A stretch of DNA of 64,000 nt from contig NC_016135.3 in NCBI RefSeq assembly GCF_000005505.3, positions 27,118,758 through 27,182,757 of the forward strand, given 5' to 3'. The notes under the pieces were generated by a model that did no database searches, was not told the origin of the DNA, and saw nothing but the letters and a program-made list of their open reading frames with translations. Within the stretch, counting starts at the first letter, position 1. The number at the start of each line of letters is the position of its first letter. A program made the position numbers and the translations under genes. The stretch comes from Brachypodium distachyon (Eukaryota; Streptophyta; Magnoliopsida; Poales; Poaceae). Positions 36,393 through 48,103 of the stretch are shown here, in pieces.

Positions 36393-38344
36393 GAATTTGT
36401 TACTCAATGCATAACCCTGCATGACTATCGACACATTTACTTGGACAATAAGCACATGAAATGAAAATGCAGACCACTCATCTCGTCCTTGAAAATAAAA
36501 AGACAACTCACCCCACCTACCATTTGATCAATCGTCTCCCTATCTCACCCACTCTCCCAATCTTACCTCACGCTCTCTCTCTCCCCCTCACAGCCCTCAA
36601 CTCGTTCCCCTTTGGTGCTGGCCGCCCCATTCAACTTGGTTGTCTGGGTGGGGCGAATCCGGTTTCGCGTTTGGTTGCCTTAGTGGAAGTGAGTGGGTCA
36701 GCACAATTTCTCGTTTGGTTGTATGAGTTGTTGCTAAAAAAAAATACGAGTAAAAAACAATATGTTAGTATGAACACATGAAAAACAACACACGAAAAAA
36801 AACATATCTAAGCATGAAAAGTTGTTTTGCGGGTTGTAACTTTTGAAACTCAAAATGATCCCAAAAATAAGTCTTGCAGAAAGGACTTCTAGTTACACCA
36901 CAGAAAAATATTTTCACTCTATATATTGTTTCTTTTATATGGTAAAGATGGCTTCCATAATCCATACCATGATCAAATATCAAAACAGTACAATCTTTCA
37001 AAAGAGGTACAAATGAAATTTGGAGCTACTCTCCTATTCAAGGTACATAAGTTAATTCAATATAGCCAAACTTCGCTTAAATATGAAGCAAAATACATGC
37101 TTAATTTGCAGTGCTACCAAAACAATCAACTTAACGGCAGTTCTTGTGAATGACACGGGTAGGTACCATATCGATGGAGAAAAATAACATACATTGAGAA
37201 GCCATGTTACAGTAACAGGAAGACTCACGACATCCCTACAGTTTGGTTCACAATAGCACTCTATTCCCTCTCTTTCTCCCGCGTCAATTCGTGTCATTAT
37301 CATTCTACTTCATAATAACATCCTCCTTTCTCCCTTTATCTTGACTCGCCCTGTCTCCTTTCGCCAATACTACAGGCTTCGCTACAGAAAAATGAAATAC
37401 AAGAGAAAACTTGAAACCTTTCCTCATGAAAAACAATACCCGATAAGCAAGGCTGATTCATACAAAAATACAACAAAGCTGCAGTTGTATGACTACATAA
37501 AACAAAACTCTGCTTTACGCAATGAACAAATAAAATAAATGATTAGGAGGCTAATGCACACGTATACCTCATACGCATTGCTGTTTCAGACTACTAATTT
37601 GATTGAGACATCACACAAGGACAACTGAAATGAGCATCAAGCAGTGAGTAAACACTACCAGCTCCCCTAGATCGAACCATGTAAGATCCCACTATGCTAA
37701 CACAAGCGGATTCAGTTCTTCCAAAATAAGGAAGCTGCTTATGTAACCAAGGATAGGATAAATCTGATTAAATGGAAAAGTATTTAGAGGCTTGAAGTAC
37801 AGAGGAAAAGACTGAGCAATGCATTGAACAGGGAATTATGTTTTGCTGCTCTGGCCAGCTGAACAAACCTCCGATTCTTCTATCAGTCACGTTCAATAAA
37901 GCTCATGACTCAATTAGAGGTTTCTTTTTTCTCTTCAAGGAAAACAGTTACATTGTAGTAAGACGTACAGATTCATAGCTAGATAGATGTTGCATCATAA
38001 GTAATTGTCCTCAGAGAGCAGACTCGAGACATGGAATTGTAGCAAACAACAATATTCAGACCAACTACTTTCTGGAATAAAAAATACCAAATGCAAGTAG
38101 AAGACAATGTAGACTGACATACCATGAGGGAGTACTCGAGTATTTGCTTACCGGTATGCTTTCTTTCTGGTCCATCATCATCTCATAAGCCAGAGTATGC
38201 ATCACTTTCAGATAGAGCCTCATAAAAAATCTTGAGATTACATGATAACAAAATATGGAACCATCTAGAACATGAAAGAGCTAAGAAATAAAAATGGGTA
38301 ATTAATCCCCACGAGAACAGCTAATAAACAATTAAAAAGAGAAG

Positions 38345-39560
38345 TTCGCCTTGATAGTAAATAAATGAGAACAGGAAGGAACTCGTAAGCCTCACATGGC
38401 GATCGATCATTTGACATTGACACATTCAGCAACAAGTTATTGATGATTTGGAAACAGCTGATAATACATAGAAGCTTATCGCGTGGTGATTTGAAGGAAT
38501 TAATCTTCTGCAACTCTTTAACGACAAGCTAGAGTGAGACTTGCATCCACAGAAATTTCAGGATTAGCTTCAGCCTTGGTTTATGGCCGAAATGGTTTCT
38601 TTGATGCAGTATTATCATAAAACTATAGATATTGATAAACCGAGTAAATATTGCATGATTCAAAACAATATATTTTGACTATGGAGTTTGAATTTAACAG
38701 AAAGTGTACTAAAAGATGATGGAACAGAATATCAATTAAACAATGATTCAGTTAAGTTTACCGTAAATTCTGCATGGTGTACTAAAAGATGATGGAACAG
38801 AATATCAGTTAGACAATGATTCAGTTAAGTTTACCGTAAATTCTGCATGGCATCTAGAACATGGTTCTTTGAGTTCAGTTTCATCGACATATGATGCTAT
38901 CCAAAACAAGTAGATAAGTATCGTTGAAGGCATTAATCCGCAACGGATTACCAAAACTACAATGACATTGCAGCCTGAACATACAAACTACCCGGAAAAA
39001 ATCACCGATTGCAAACAAAAATCTACTGCTTTCTACACAAATTTTGGTACGAAGAACTTAAAAACAACTGAAGAAAAGAGCAGACAAACATCGTGCTTAC
39101 CACTACCAGCCAGGACGCCTCATTGTGCAGAACCCTGGGTACGTCCAGATGACAAAGCCTGACAAACTGCTGCAGGAGGCCGATCATCTCTCAGACCTCG
39201 GCGTCGGCAGCAATGTCCTCCGCCAGCAACACGAAGTTGCGGTTGAGCAGCTTGGTAATGATGTACTTCTCGAGGCCTACACAGAAGAAAACCAGAGCAG
39301 AGTCATTTAACACGGCGCGTTGAGGAGAACATCGCATCACAGATAAGCAGCAATTTTGCGCACCTCGAGGGTGTGGCTGATTTCCTGATGAGTGGCGTTG
39401 GCCGAAAGGGGGTGCTCCCGGATGGTCGTCTGCATCGCCTTGAAGAAGGCCTGGACCCTGGCGCCGTCCTCCTAACCTCCTCAACGCTGGGCTCGTCGAG
39501 GGAGAGGGAGGAGAGGAAGCTGTAGGGGGGAGAGGCTGACCTCCGGTAAGATTCCCCGGT
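38345..39560 (-). pseudogene. VPS9-domain (VPS9A-like Rab5 exchange factor) pseudogene
   Basis: Intact VPS9A proteins activate Rab5 GTPases in endosomal traffic. Three exon-like pieces survive. Around 39364-39470 reads VQAFFKAMQTTIREHPL; 39276-39107 reads GLEKYIITKLLNRNFVLL then LLQQFVRLCHLDVPRVLHNE; 38528 to about 38350 reads KELQKINSFKSPRDKLLC then NNLLLNVSMSNDRSPCEA and EFLPVLIY. Lesions seen: an in-frame TGA at 39191-39193; a one-base loss near 38360, so that TIKAN is out of frame after VLIY; an apparent frame break near 39470; and no phase match between the first two pieces. The last part of the domain (PPQLHSNL region) was not found. Direct relatives elsewhere in the genome are expected. 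A functional, misread gene is less likely. Confidence 0.75.
38704..38850. repeat. 73-bp tandem duplication inside the VPS9 pseudogene
   Basis: Two copies (38704-38776 and 38777-38849) start GTGTACTAAAAGATGATGGA and differ at about two positions. They lie between two exon remnants of the pseudogene. Confidence 0.92.
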
Positions 39561-40516
39561 ATCAAGATCGATGGATCGATCGGGTCGGGCGAGTACGATT
39601 CGTAAGGGCTGAGGGTGCTGAGGCCTGAGGGCGGAGGTGGGGGTCCGGCAGGCGCTGGCCAAGGTCGCCTTCCGGAGATGGCGTGCGGCGGCGGCGGCTC
39701 ATGGAGCAAGAGGCAAAAGGCTTCTGGACGTGCCTTCGCCGGTCGAGGGTCGCTGGGAGGAGAAGACGAGCCGCGCCGCCTTTGCCGGCCAGCGGCCGCC
39801 GCCCTCGTGCGAGAAGGAAGCGACCCAGAGCGAGAAGGGCAAATTTTGGTCCCACCTGTACGTCCCCATGGGGTGGCGACGTACGACCACCACCAATTGC
39901 CTTATTTAGAAGAGTAAAGATTTTGCTAGAACAGATAAGAGTGCAAACTTTGCCCTTATGCTATTCGGAGCACTAAAAATGAGAAATTTCTGTCCTATAT
40001 CCACCACTGGTCAAATAGGAGGAGACTCTAACCAACCACCATGTCCAGTCCAGACGAACTGAGAATACACAATGAACTGAGAATACAGGAGGGTAATGGT
40101 AAACATCTGACAGGTAAAACTTATTTATGTTCAGAGTCAACAGGGTGACTGATATGTACCCTAACAGATTAAGTAAGCAGAACTAGCAGATCATCCCACT
40201 GGTTTACACCTGATCTACAAAAGCAACAGAATGTACAACAGCAAGCAATCTAAGCACATGAAATGAGTAAACATTTGCATGTACAGCGACACAGATCCAA
40301 GACAGGAACCAACGGGTCATCAAACGCAATTGGTTGTTACTCTACTGATCGCCCATCTCTCGCGGAGTTGGCAAGGCGAGGACGATATCAGTACATACAG
40401 CGACACTGCTGTTACGCTCAAGGACTGATCCGGATGGCTTATTGTGCGGTCCAAGTTGTGCAGCCTGGTGTTCCCAATTCACAGTTACTGCAATCGGTAG
40501 TACAGATGCATTGGCG
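39561..40516. other. GC-rich patch and spacer between pseudogene and SRO gene
   Basis: The GC-rich part (about 39561-39860) probably represents the former first exon and leader of the VPS9 pseudogene; frames are open on both strands and no conserved start could be chosen. The remainder, to 40516, is expected to hold the 3' UTR of the SRO gene and shows no coding exon. Confidence 0.45.
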
Positions 40517-43500
40517 TTAGCGAATACAGAAATGACTACCAACTACGGTAATAATTCCATAGTAAGAGTTTACAAGCACCATACTTGGTGTGGGAGCACT
40601 AGACCCCTCGCCCTTGGTGGCTGAGCTATGTGCCTGAGAGTGCTGGCTTTCCTGCATTTTGGCTCCACGGCATTTTGGCTCGTTGATACTTGATGATGGA
40701 TGAGCATGGCTTATTGGTGCAATACTCAGTGCTAGAGAATCACAGCATTCAGTTCTAAAAGCTGGCAAGTTTCCATTTCCTGCATGATAATCAGCCTTGA
40801 TGATTCAAATTTGGCAGGCAAGAATCAATCTACACATGATCTATAATTAGCATAGAGGTTTACCTGGCACATGGACTGGAGGTGCGGCACCAGAAATAAA
40901 ATCACTATGGCCCTTGCCTGGCGGCAGCACTGGTCTCTGTGGTGCGATATGCAAGTTAAGGAATTCTGGTTCTTCAGGAGTCATTCTTGGCACAGAACTG
41001 GTACCTTTCTTGCCTATACATATGGGATTTCCCAGTGCCAAAATTGGTCCAAGAGATTCAGAGCCCTTCAGACCAAGCCCAGGAGCATCAATACCACGGC
41101 TTTTTGAGGCATTAGTTGGTGCTAGCGAAGCATAACCACGAGGTCTCATGCTTGGTGCAACATAACTGCAACCTTCAGCACCAAGTGATGCAGAGTTTCC
41201 AGAAGCTGTCTTCGAAAGGCCATCACGAACTATAGGCGCCATTATAGCTGAAAAAGGATCCTGTCTCTTGGCACAATGGTTTGCAGAGTTTACAGGTGAC
41301 AGGATTTGCATAGGAGAATGACTACCTCTGGTTTCCACACTTGGGGAAGCCCAAGATACCGCACCAGCAGAAGTAGATGTTTCAGTCACACCATTTGGTG
41401 GCAGAGAATCAGAGCTTTTGGGCACTGTAACTACTACAAGAGTATTGCATACTTTGCTGCTAAGAGCTGCAGAACTTTCAGCCATTGCATTTGGTGCCTT
41501 TGAATTGCCAAGGTTACCAAGAGTTAATGCACGACTCCTGGTTGGTTTATCCAAGGATATATGTTCTTCTATGCTCCTTCTAAGATCTACTGATGGTTGC
41601 ATTGCAGGATCACTGGACATCACTTCAATAGAAGATTTATTCCATAGTGATGGCTGCAACAGAATCCAAAAATATAGTGATGCTAAACACAAACTGTACC
41701 ATCAGAGAAAGGTAATTATCTAAATTACAAGTGAAATATCTGCACATAATTACATATAAGTCGTGTAGAAATCGTGTTCGGATGACTGAAAAGGGCCAAT
41801 AAAATATTTGAATGATTTCTCTAAACATGTGTATCACCAAAGACATTTTCTTAAAAGGAAGAATAGAAACACTACAGGAGACTTGCATGGAGATGCGCAG
41901 AGAAACATGCATGTTACTATACATATACACATACACATGTTTTAAAAAGAAAAAGAAAAACACTATAGATGACTTACACAGTAATGAAGTTTTTTCAATG
42001 TTTCCAAAAGTAACTTTTCTCCAACTATTATTATCATCTTCTTCACCATCTCTTCACGGGTAATTCTATTTTCCTGCCAAATATAAGAATATGAAAAATT
42101 CCATTGCCCATCATACCAACCACAAAATCAAAACTAGTAGACAAATAATTTGATGGCTAGATAGTTTTAGTACCTTCAGCTGTTCATAATGATGGAAGAG
42201 CAATTCTCTTGCTACAGATGATATATTGTCTTGAATCATCGCAAGCAGAACTCTGAAGGACATCCATGGGGATGTTGGCGCTTCACCAGTTTGGCCCATT
42301 ATCTGCAAACAGATCAGTCTAGTTGGATAAGTGGGGTAAAGTGAACCAAATCTAAAATAATAATTATTTCAAGCAGACAAAGTAAAATATCGAGTAGCAT
42401 AGCTGGACTTATATAAGAAAACGCTTCTACTCTCCAACTGCGATCCTAAACATGCATCAAACTGGAAATTTAGCATGCTGAACAACAAGTGAACGAAATT
42501 AAGGTGCCTCACCGGTTGAAGAGTAGAAATATCCATCGCAGTTTCCTTCAGTGATGGGTGAAACCATAAACCCTTCAAGCCAAGTAGATAATCTGAAAAT
42601 AAGTGCAAGAAAAAGAAAAAAAAACAATTCACTTATATCAATATGACATGGTGAAGGTCTTAACGCTTATTAATCATTGATTCTAAAAAATACTTATTAA
42701 ATCTTACTTTGAACTTTCGGGGTAAGTCTGAAACTAACAAGATATTCTAAACGAATGTGACTGCTAAGATGAGATGGCCACACAACATAGCACTTTGGGT
42801 TTGAGCAATCATCAACACCAGAATCATATATCTCGCTGCTTGGGAAATAATCTTGTGATCCAGGCGTGATAGCTTCCATGTTGCCCAATATCACTCGGGA
42901 CAGCAACATATATTGCACCCCTTTTTCGTCAACATCACAAAGACCAACACTGCCAAACGATGAAACGTGATGCAAATATGTTAACTCATAAATCGAATGA
43001 TTAGAATATTTGGGGTAAGACAACGCACCTAGTAAAGGCTCGATCTTCTGGTGAAAGATAAACACCAGCGCTCAAGCATGCCTTCTCAGCAGGTTTTCCA
43101 GTTGTACCAAAACCATTAATAAGAATCCTAACTATGTCACTCTTCCTAGATCCCAGCCATCCATATCTTACATTTGAATCACCACGATCTTCTTTGGTGC
43201 AGCTCATTTGCCTTTCAAAAGCTTGAAGTCGACAAAGTGCACTGATATCCTTCGGAGAGTAGCGGTGGATATGGAGTATGCTATTTTCTGTTGCAAATGA
43301 ACCCATACCCGAGAGGAAAAGGTCCCGGACAAATAAAAAGTCTTTGCTTCCTCTTTCAACGGATGTGATCTTCTTACGTAATACATCTGCAGTGGAAGGC
43401 TTCTGTGGAATCGAGGAGCTAGATTCAATTACTACTTGCTTCACTACCTCCGGTTGAGAATTTGAAGGCTTACCCAACATTATTCCCTCTTCAATACCAT

Positions 43501-43972
43501 CCACATTACCAGAGTATACGCCATCAGTTTCCTCATCAAAGAACATAGAAGGGAAAAATCCCTTTCCAGAATCATCGAACCATGCCACAGATCGCTGTTT
43601 TCTAGTTTTTAGGTTGACCAGGGTCATTGACAAGAAATCAACAAGAACAGGCTCGTCATCCATGACAGACACAACACTAGATTTGCGGCCTTTAAATTCT
43701 TGAACAAGGGACTTCATTATTACCTCAGGAAATTTTTGCCATGAACCTTGTTTGTAAAACATGATACGGCTGGGAACTCCACTTTTCAGGTAATTGTCAC
43801 AATCACTAGCAAGATTAGGGCGGGTGCAACAACACTTGCATTGTTTAGCAGACGGATCAGATGAGGGTCCATTTTCAACTTGGACTCGGCGAGATTTGCA
43901 CTCTTTTGACAGGCAGTCGTTGACAAGCTTGCGCTTCACACACAAGGATTTGGGTTCTTGCGACGATGCCAT
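40517..43972 (-). CDS. SRO/RCD1-like protein: WWE, PARP-like and RST domains plus a long tail (7 coding exons, 847 aa)
   Basis: Nuclear stress and hormone co-regulator that binds transcription factors through its RST domain. Exons 43972-43029, 42949-42708, 42592-42513, 42302-42174, 42073-41978, 41653-40864 and 40779-40517 join in phase. A basic start (KRKLVND, CKSRRV) suggests nuclear import. WWE spans about 69-145 (SRIMFYKQGSWQKFP, SVAWFDDSGKGFFPS). The PARP-like domain is about 212-395 (VRYGWLGSRKSDIVRILING, GVYLSPEDRAFTSVGLCDVD, DSGVDDCSNPKCYVVWPSHL). The usual His and Glu of active PARPs are not at their places (Cys precedes YVVW), so it is probably inactive like RCD1. RST is about 432-497 (SPWMSFRVLL, REEMVKKMIIIVGEKLL). 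About 350 Ser/Pro-rich residues follow, unlike Arabidopsis RCD1, which ends soon after RST. Confidence 0.92.
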
Positions 43973-45772
43973 CAGCTGGCTTGGTTACTACCAGAACAAA
44001 TGGAGAAAACGAAAAGAAAAGCTGACCCTAATATGGTACACAATTTACAGGTCTCCCTTCATTTTGATCTCTTGGCGGTGGAAATTTATCCTGCATGAGG
44101 TTTTGAGTGAGTGTCTCTCATATAAATACGCAAGTCAAGAATTTATGCAGGAGAGTTATATATAACTAAATTCATATAAGCATACTTGAATCTGTGATAC
44201 TTAACTACTTAAGAAAAATAAAACAAAAAAATTAGATACGTGAAGAACCAAAAGAAAGTATGCTCCTTTTACAAAAATCAGTACAATATGCGATGGCTCA
44301 TTTCTAGCCTCCTAGTCATGGCTCATTTATTTGGAAACAGTATATAGAGTGCGACAATAAGTGCTAAATGCATGATACTAAAGCATGTCTATGTGTGGTA
44401 AATCCCCGTAGCAAGTGGAACAGGTCAAGCAAATTGGAACTAACAAGTAACATAAATAAAATAACATCCCATCCCAAAACAACATAGTACAGTGCATTAC
44501 AAAGAAAATACCATGTACACAACCTCCATAAATGAGTTGCATTAAATTTGTAAGGAAATACCGCCTTTACAAAGACAGTTCGATATAATTGACAATATCT
44601 ATGAACCAATAAATTATTTTCTATAAGTACCAATATAAGATATTCTTGACGAAATGTCACGATTTTTCTTCTGCTATGCTAAGCCGCAAAAGTGAACCTC
44701 CCTAAATGGTAAACTCCATGGTGTTTCAACTCCACCGATGTCGTACAGAATAATTAATAATCCCCATAGAATTACTTGCGGATCAAGGAATCATTTCCGT
44801 AGGTTCGACACAGAAAACCAGGCTGCCTACAACACCAATCATCATCCAATAAAATCAAATCCGTTTCGCGCCAAAGACAGTGGCAGGCAGATGGGACCAA
44901 CAGAATTTTGATGATGGGTATACAAATCCAAAAGCGAAATTTTCATCCAATGTAATACTCGGAACCATGTACATTTCACAAGGATCGACGTAAACATAGA
45001 GGTTGGCTCATTAAACATGCTGCATAACGGACAAAATTCGGAAACCCTGTCACAAGCACTTTATTCAGTTTTCTCACAATATAAGATATTCTAGACTAAA
45101 TATCACGATTTTTCTTCTTCTACATTAAGCCGCAAAAGTCAACCTCCCTAAATAGCAAACTCCATAGTGTTTCAATTTCACCTGTCTTACGTAATAATTA
45201 ATAATACCCATACACTTACTTGCAGATCGAGGATTCATTTACGTAGGTACGACACATAAAACCAGGCGGTCCATAACACCAATCATCATCCAATAAAATT
45301 AAATCCGTTTCGCGCCAAAGATAGTGGCTGGCTGATAGGGCCAACAGAATTTTGATGATGGGCATTCCAAGCCAAAAACGAGCATGTCCAATGACCATGG
45401 AACCATGTACGTTTCGCAAGGCTCGACGTAAACATAGATGTCTGCAAATTATTCAATACATGCTGCATAATCGACAAAATTCAGAAACCCTAACCCAAGC
45501 ACAAAATTCAGTCTTCTCAGGGTCACAGCCCTGCCTATAGCACATCCGACAAGCAAGATCACTCATCATACCGATATCTAGACTGGGACATGAATCACGG
45601 GCGGAGGACCCAGTAGGGGCAAGGCAGGGCGGCCGCCCTACCTTGATTTTCGCCTCGGTTACGAATCGGGGGAGATTAAGGAGATGAAACGGGCGGCTAA
45701 AGGGCGGAATCCGTTCGTGAGGTGATGGGAGGAGAAAAGGCCGGGGGCGAGAGAATCGAAGGAGAGATCAAC
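43973..45772 (-). other. Probable leader intron of the SRO gene
   Basis: An acceptor (GGTAG) lies 15 bases upstream of the SRO start codon, and a donor (CATCAG|GTTGAT) lies at 45773/45772 beneath a GC-rich block that looks like a first exon. This gives a 1.8-kb intron in the 5' UTR. It contains the 446-bp tandem duplication. Confidence 0.45.
44631..45525. repeat. 446-bp direct tandem duplication upstream of the SRO coding region
   Basis: Copies are 44631-45076 and 45077 to about 45525. Shared words include TCACGATTTTTCTTCT, AAGCCGCAAAAGT, CACCAATCATCATCCAATAA, TCCGTTTCGCGCCAAAGA and CAACAGAATTTTGATGATGG at a constant offset of about 445. By eye the copies are roughly 85% identical, so the event is fairly old. 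No coding frame is conserved between them. Confidence 0.93.
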
Positions 45773-46020
45773 CTGATGGCGGCGCTTGCCCGAGGAGGAA
45801 GACGAGCGACGGAGCGAGGGGGCTGGGGCAGCGGGATGGGTACCGGCGGCGCTCGCGGGAGGAGATGGAAGGGTCCAAGGTCGCCGCCCTGCTCGCCACA
45901 AGGATCGGAGCCCTGCCACCGCCGTCACGAGGAGCAGGAGGAGCCTCTGCCGCTTCGAGCAAGTTTGATCGCTGCCGCTGCCGGTGCGGGCGTTTTCTAC
46001 CGCAGAATGGCTAGCGCCGG
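45773..46020 (-). other. Probable non-coding first exon and promoter of the SRO gene
   Basis: A GC-rich block directly upstream of the inferred leader donor. Open frames occur on both strands but lack known domains. Its position and composition fit a grass first exon and core promoter serving the SRO gene on the minus strand. Confidence 0.35.
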
Positions 46021-46853
46021 TGGGCCGGCCCAGTACAGCAGTCAATGAGTATCTAAATCTGTAGGCTGTTTCTGCAAATCAAATCAATTTGACTGCTTCT
46101 AAAAAGAATTCAATTTGACATTCTCAAAAAAAACAATCAATTTGACTCGCCAAAACGCCGTATACAGAGTTCTGCTGATACTCTCTTCTTCTCCCCTTCA
46201 CTCATTGCTACTCAGGTTTCAGATAACGGAAGATTTGATCATATCATTGCATATACAGAGCCTGACTCTCTTCCTCTCCTGTTTACTCATTGCTTTGCAG
46301 GTGACAGAAGATTTGATCAGATCATATGTCCTTTGTACTTTGATCATTCGTGTTCGTCCTTTACTTTGCATTTTGATCATTTATCTCCTCCTGTATTGTG
46401 CCACTTACATATGAGATACTGAAAGTGCGTGTCGTCAAAGTAGTCCATATGGGATACTGAATGTGCGTGTCGTCAAAGTAGTCTGTCAGTAGCCTATCGC
46501 CACTGACTGGCTACATCTTTGGCGCATCAACTTGAAGAATTCTGGGAGGTGTGCATGGGCGGTCATGGCTACCTGTGGGTAACAACAACAAGTATACATA
46601 GGTTTCTTATATATAACTCTCATCACTAAGATCGCAACAACATTTTTCTGTTAACCCAGAAACGGAAGAATTCAGGGGGGTATGCATGGCTGCTTGTTTC
46701 TAGATCATTGCTGCTGCTTCATTCTTTCACCCCCACCAAAACAAAAACCTGGAAAGAAAAAGACTAAAACCAGAATCCTAGCTATGGAATGTACTGCCTG
46801 CCGACCCAAAAGTGACCGTTTCCGAGTTCCGACTCCTCTCCGCACAACGATGG
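46021..46853. other. Spacer with small imperfect tandem repeats
   Basis: Two 38-bp units (about 46413-46485) share TGCGTGTCGTCAAAGTAGTC. A looser duplication of about 110 bp at 46198-46345 shares ACTCATTGCT and GGAAGATTTGATCA-like words. GAAGAATTC words recur near 46536 and 46667. The right part should be the 3' UTR of the minus-strand tail-anchored gene. Confidence 0.6.
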
Positions 46854-48088
46854 CTACGCTTCTGTTCTGTTGTTGATGGCGAGCGTGAAGTATATCAGTA
46901 TCATCGTCCCGACGCTCGACCTGCAGGGGAGAAACATGGCGGGGAAGAAGAGAGAGGAATTGGTTAGAGAGCAACACAGAGCTGTTGTGACGCAGTTGCT
47001 CGACCCTGTCGAACAGGGTTTCCTCCTAGTAGCTATTCTTCACATATATGCTATTGGGCAGTTCTTGATATTTATCACATGCCATGATTATTCATCCTAC
47101 AACCTACGAAACTAAGCTCAGACCATCTGGTGAAGAAAAAGGCAGGAAACTTACAAAGTTGCGAAGAAGAGGAGGATTTTCCGGGGATGGAACGATGTGA
47201 ATCGATTAAATCTTTTGCTCCTTATTTCAACGGAGTCGGTTACAACAGGTGTGCAGCCAGCGCATTGTGGAGCAACCAGAGTTTTGTTCTGAACAAGGGG
47301 CAACTTGAGCTGCTCCAATTGAGACGGCACAACTGCAGTTAAAAAAACAATTCAAAGAAATATAATGTCAATAATTATTACTTTTGAATACCAGCAACAT
47401 ACAGTAGCGCCGTACAAGAAACAAAAACGACAGTGCCCAGTTCAGAAATTAACTGTGAAACCTATATTTAATGCAGCATACATAGGTTTTTGTATGCCAA
47501 CCATAAAATATAAGTACAATTTACTTTATCCTGACAGGATCAAGCTAATAGTATTCCAGCTATTCGTAAAGTTACAAAAGGAGTTTCGGCCAGCTATCTT
47601 CCACTAAAAAGATTTACTCAAGAATATGATATTCTTCCTTTTCTGGTCTAGATACAGATACATGTGCAGGTTAATGCTTAAAACATGTTCATAGGCGAAG
47701 AAGAAAAATACTAGGAACAAGTAGAACTTGCCGAAAGTGTTGCAAAAGAATAACTAGTTGATTTAAGGTAGGTACAATCAATCAACGTAGAATTAAGTAG
47801 AACAGGGAAAGAAAGAGCTTGTCACCTTTAATAATAAGTTTTTTTGCCAAGTCATCTGGCTCCTGATCTTCACCGCTCCTCCTCTCGGTGCGATTAGAAC
47901 CCTTACGGGATAGGGCTCTCTGCAGGAGAGAAATGGCGTGTTCAGACTTATTCAAATAATCACTATACCCTTATGTTTATTATTTGAGTTTGAGGGCATA
48001 CTGTCATTTTTGGACTTCCAGTGGAGCATTTATCAGGTTGTTGAGGCAGACCTTCAATATCCAATACCACGTCTTCTGTCTTAGCCAT
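46854..48088 (-). CDS. Conserved-looking small tail-anchored membrane protein (4 exons, 141 aa)
   Basis: Assembled from four short exons that join in phase with good splice sites: 48088-48002 (MAKTEDVVLDIEGLPQQPDK to KMT), 47919-47826 (RALSRKGSNRTERRSGEDQE to IIK), 47332-47155 (VPSQLEQLKLPLVQNKTLVA to FFAT) and 46920-46854 (SSVGTMILIYFTLAINNRTE then A, stop). The product is hydrophilic for about 110 residues, with a basic stretch (RSKRFNRFTSFHPRK) just before one hydrophobic helix at about 113-135, then a six-residue tail. That is the layout of a tail-anchored protein facing the cytosol; which membrane is unknown. I recall a similar plant family without a given function and assign no name. 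An acceptor 15 bases upstream of the ATG (at 48104) implies leader exon(s) further upstream. Confidence 0.82.
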
Positions 48089-48103
48089 GCTTGTGGTCTG
48101 GCT

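Larger units (their letters stand above)
31261..38344. other. Long intergenic region with MITEs and short tandem repeats
   Basis: No coding exon can be supported across 7 kb. It holds two MITEs and one 62-bp tandem repeat (separate entries), an imperfect pair of about 42 bp in tandem at 35888-35994 (GGCAACTGTTCCATGGAGAC and relatives), and a grass repeat motif CCGTGCGTTGCTACGGA at about 36077-36093. The same motif is inverted in the DUF6598 intron near 23990. The part from 37.0 to 38.3 kb is AT-rich and featureless. Confidence 0.55.
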
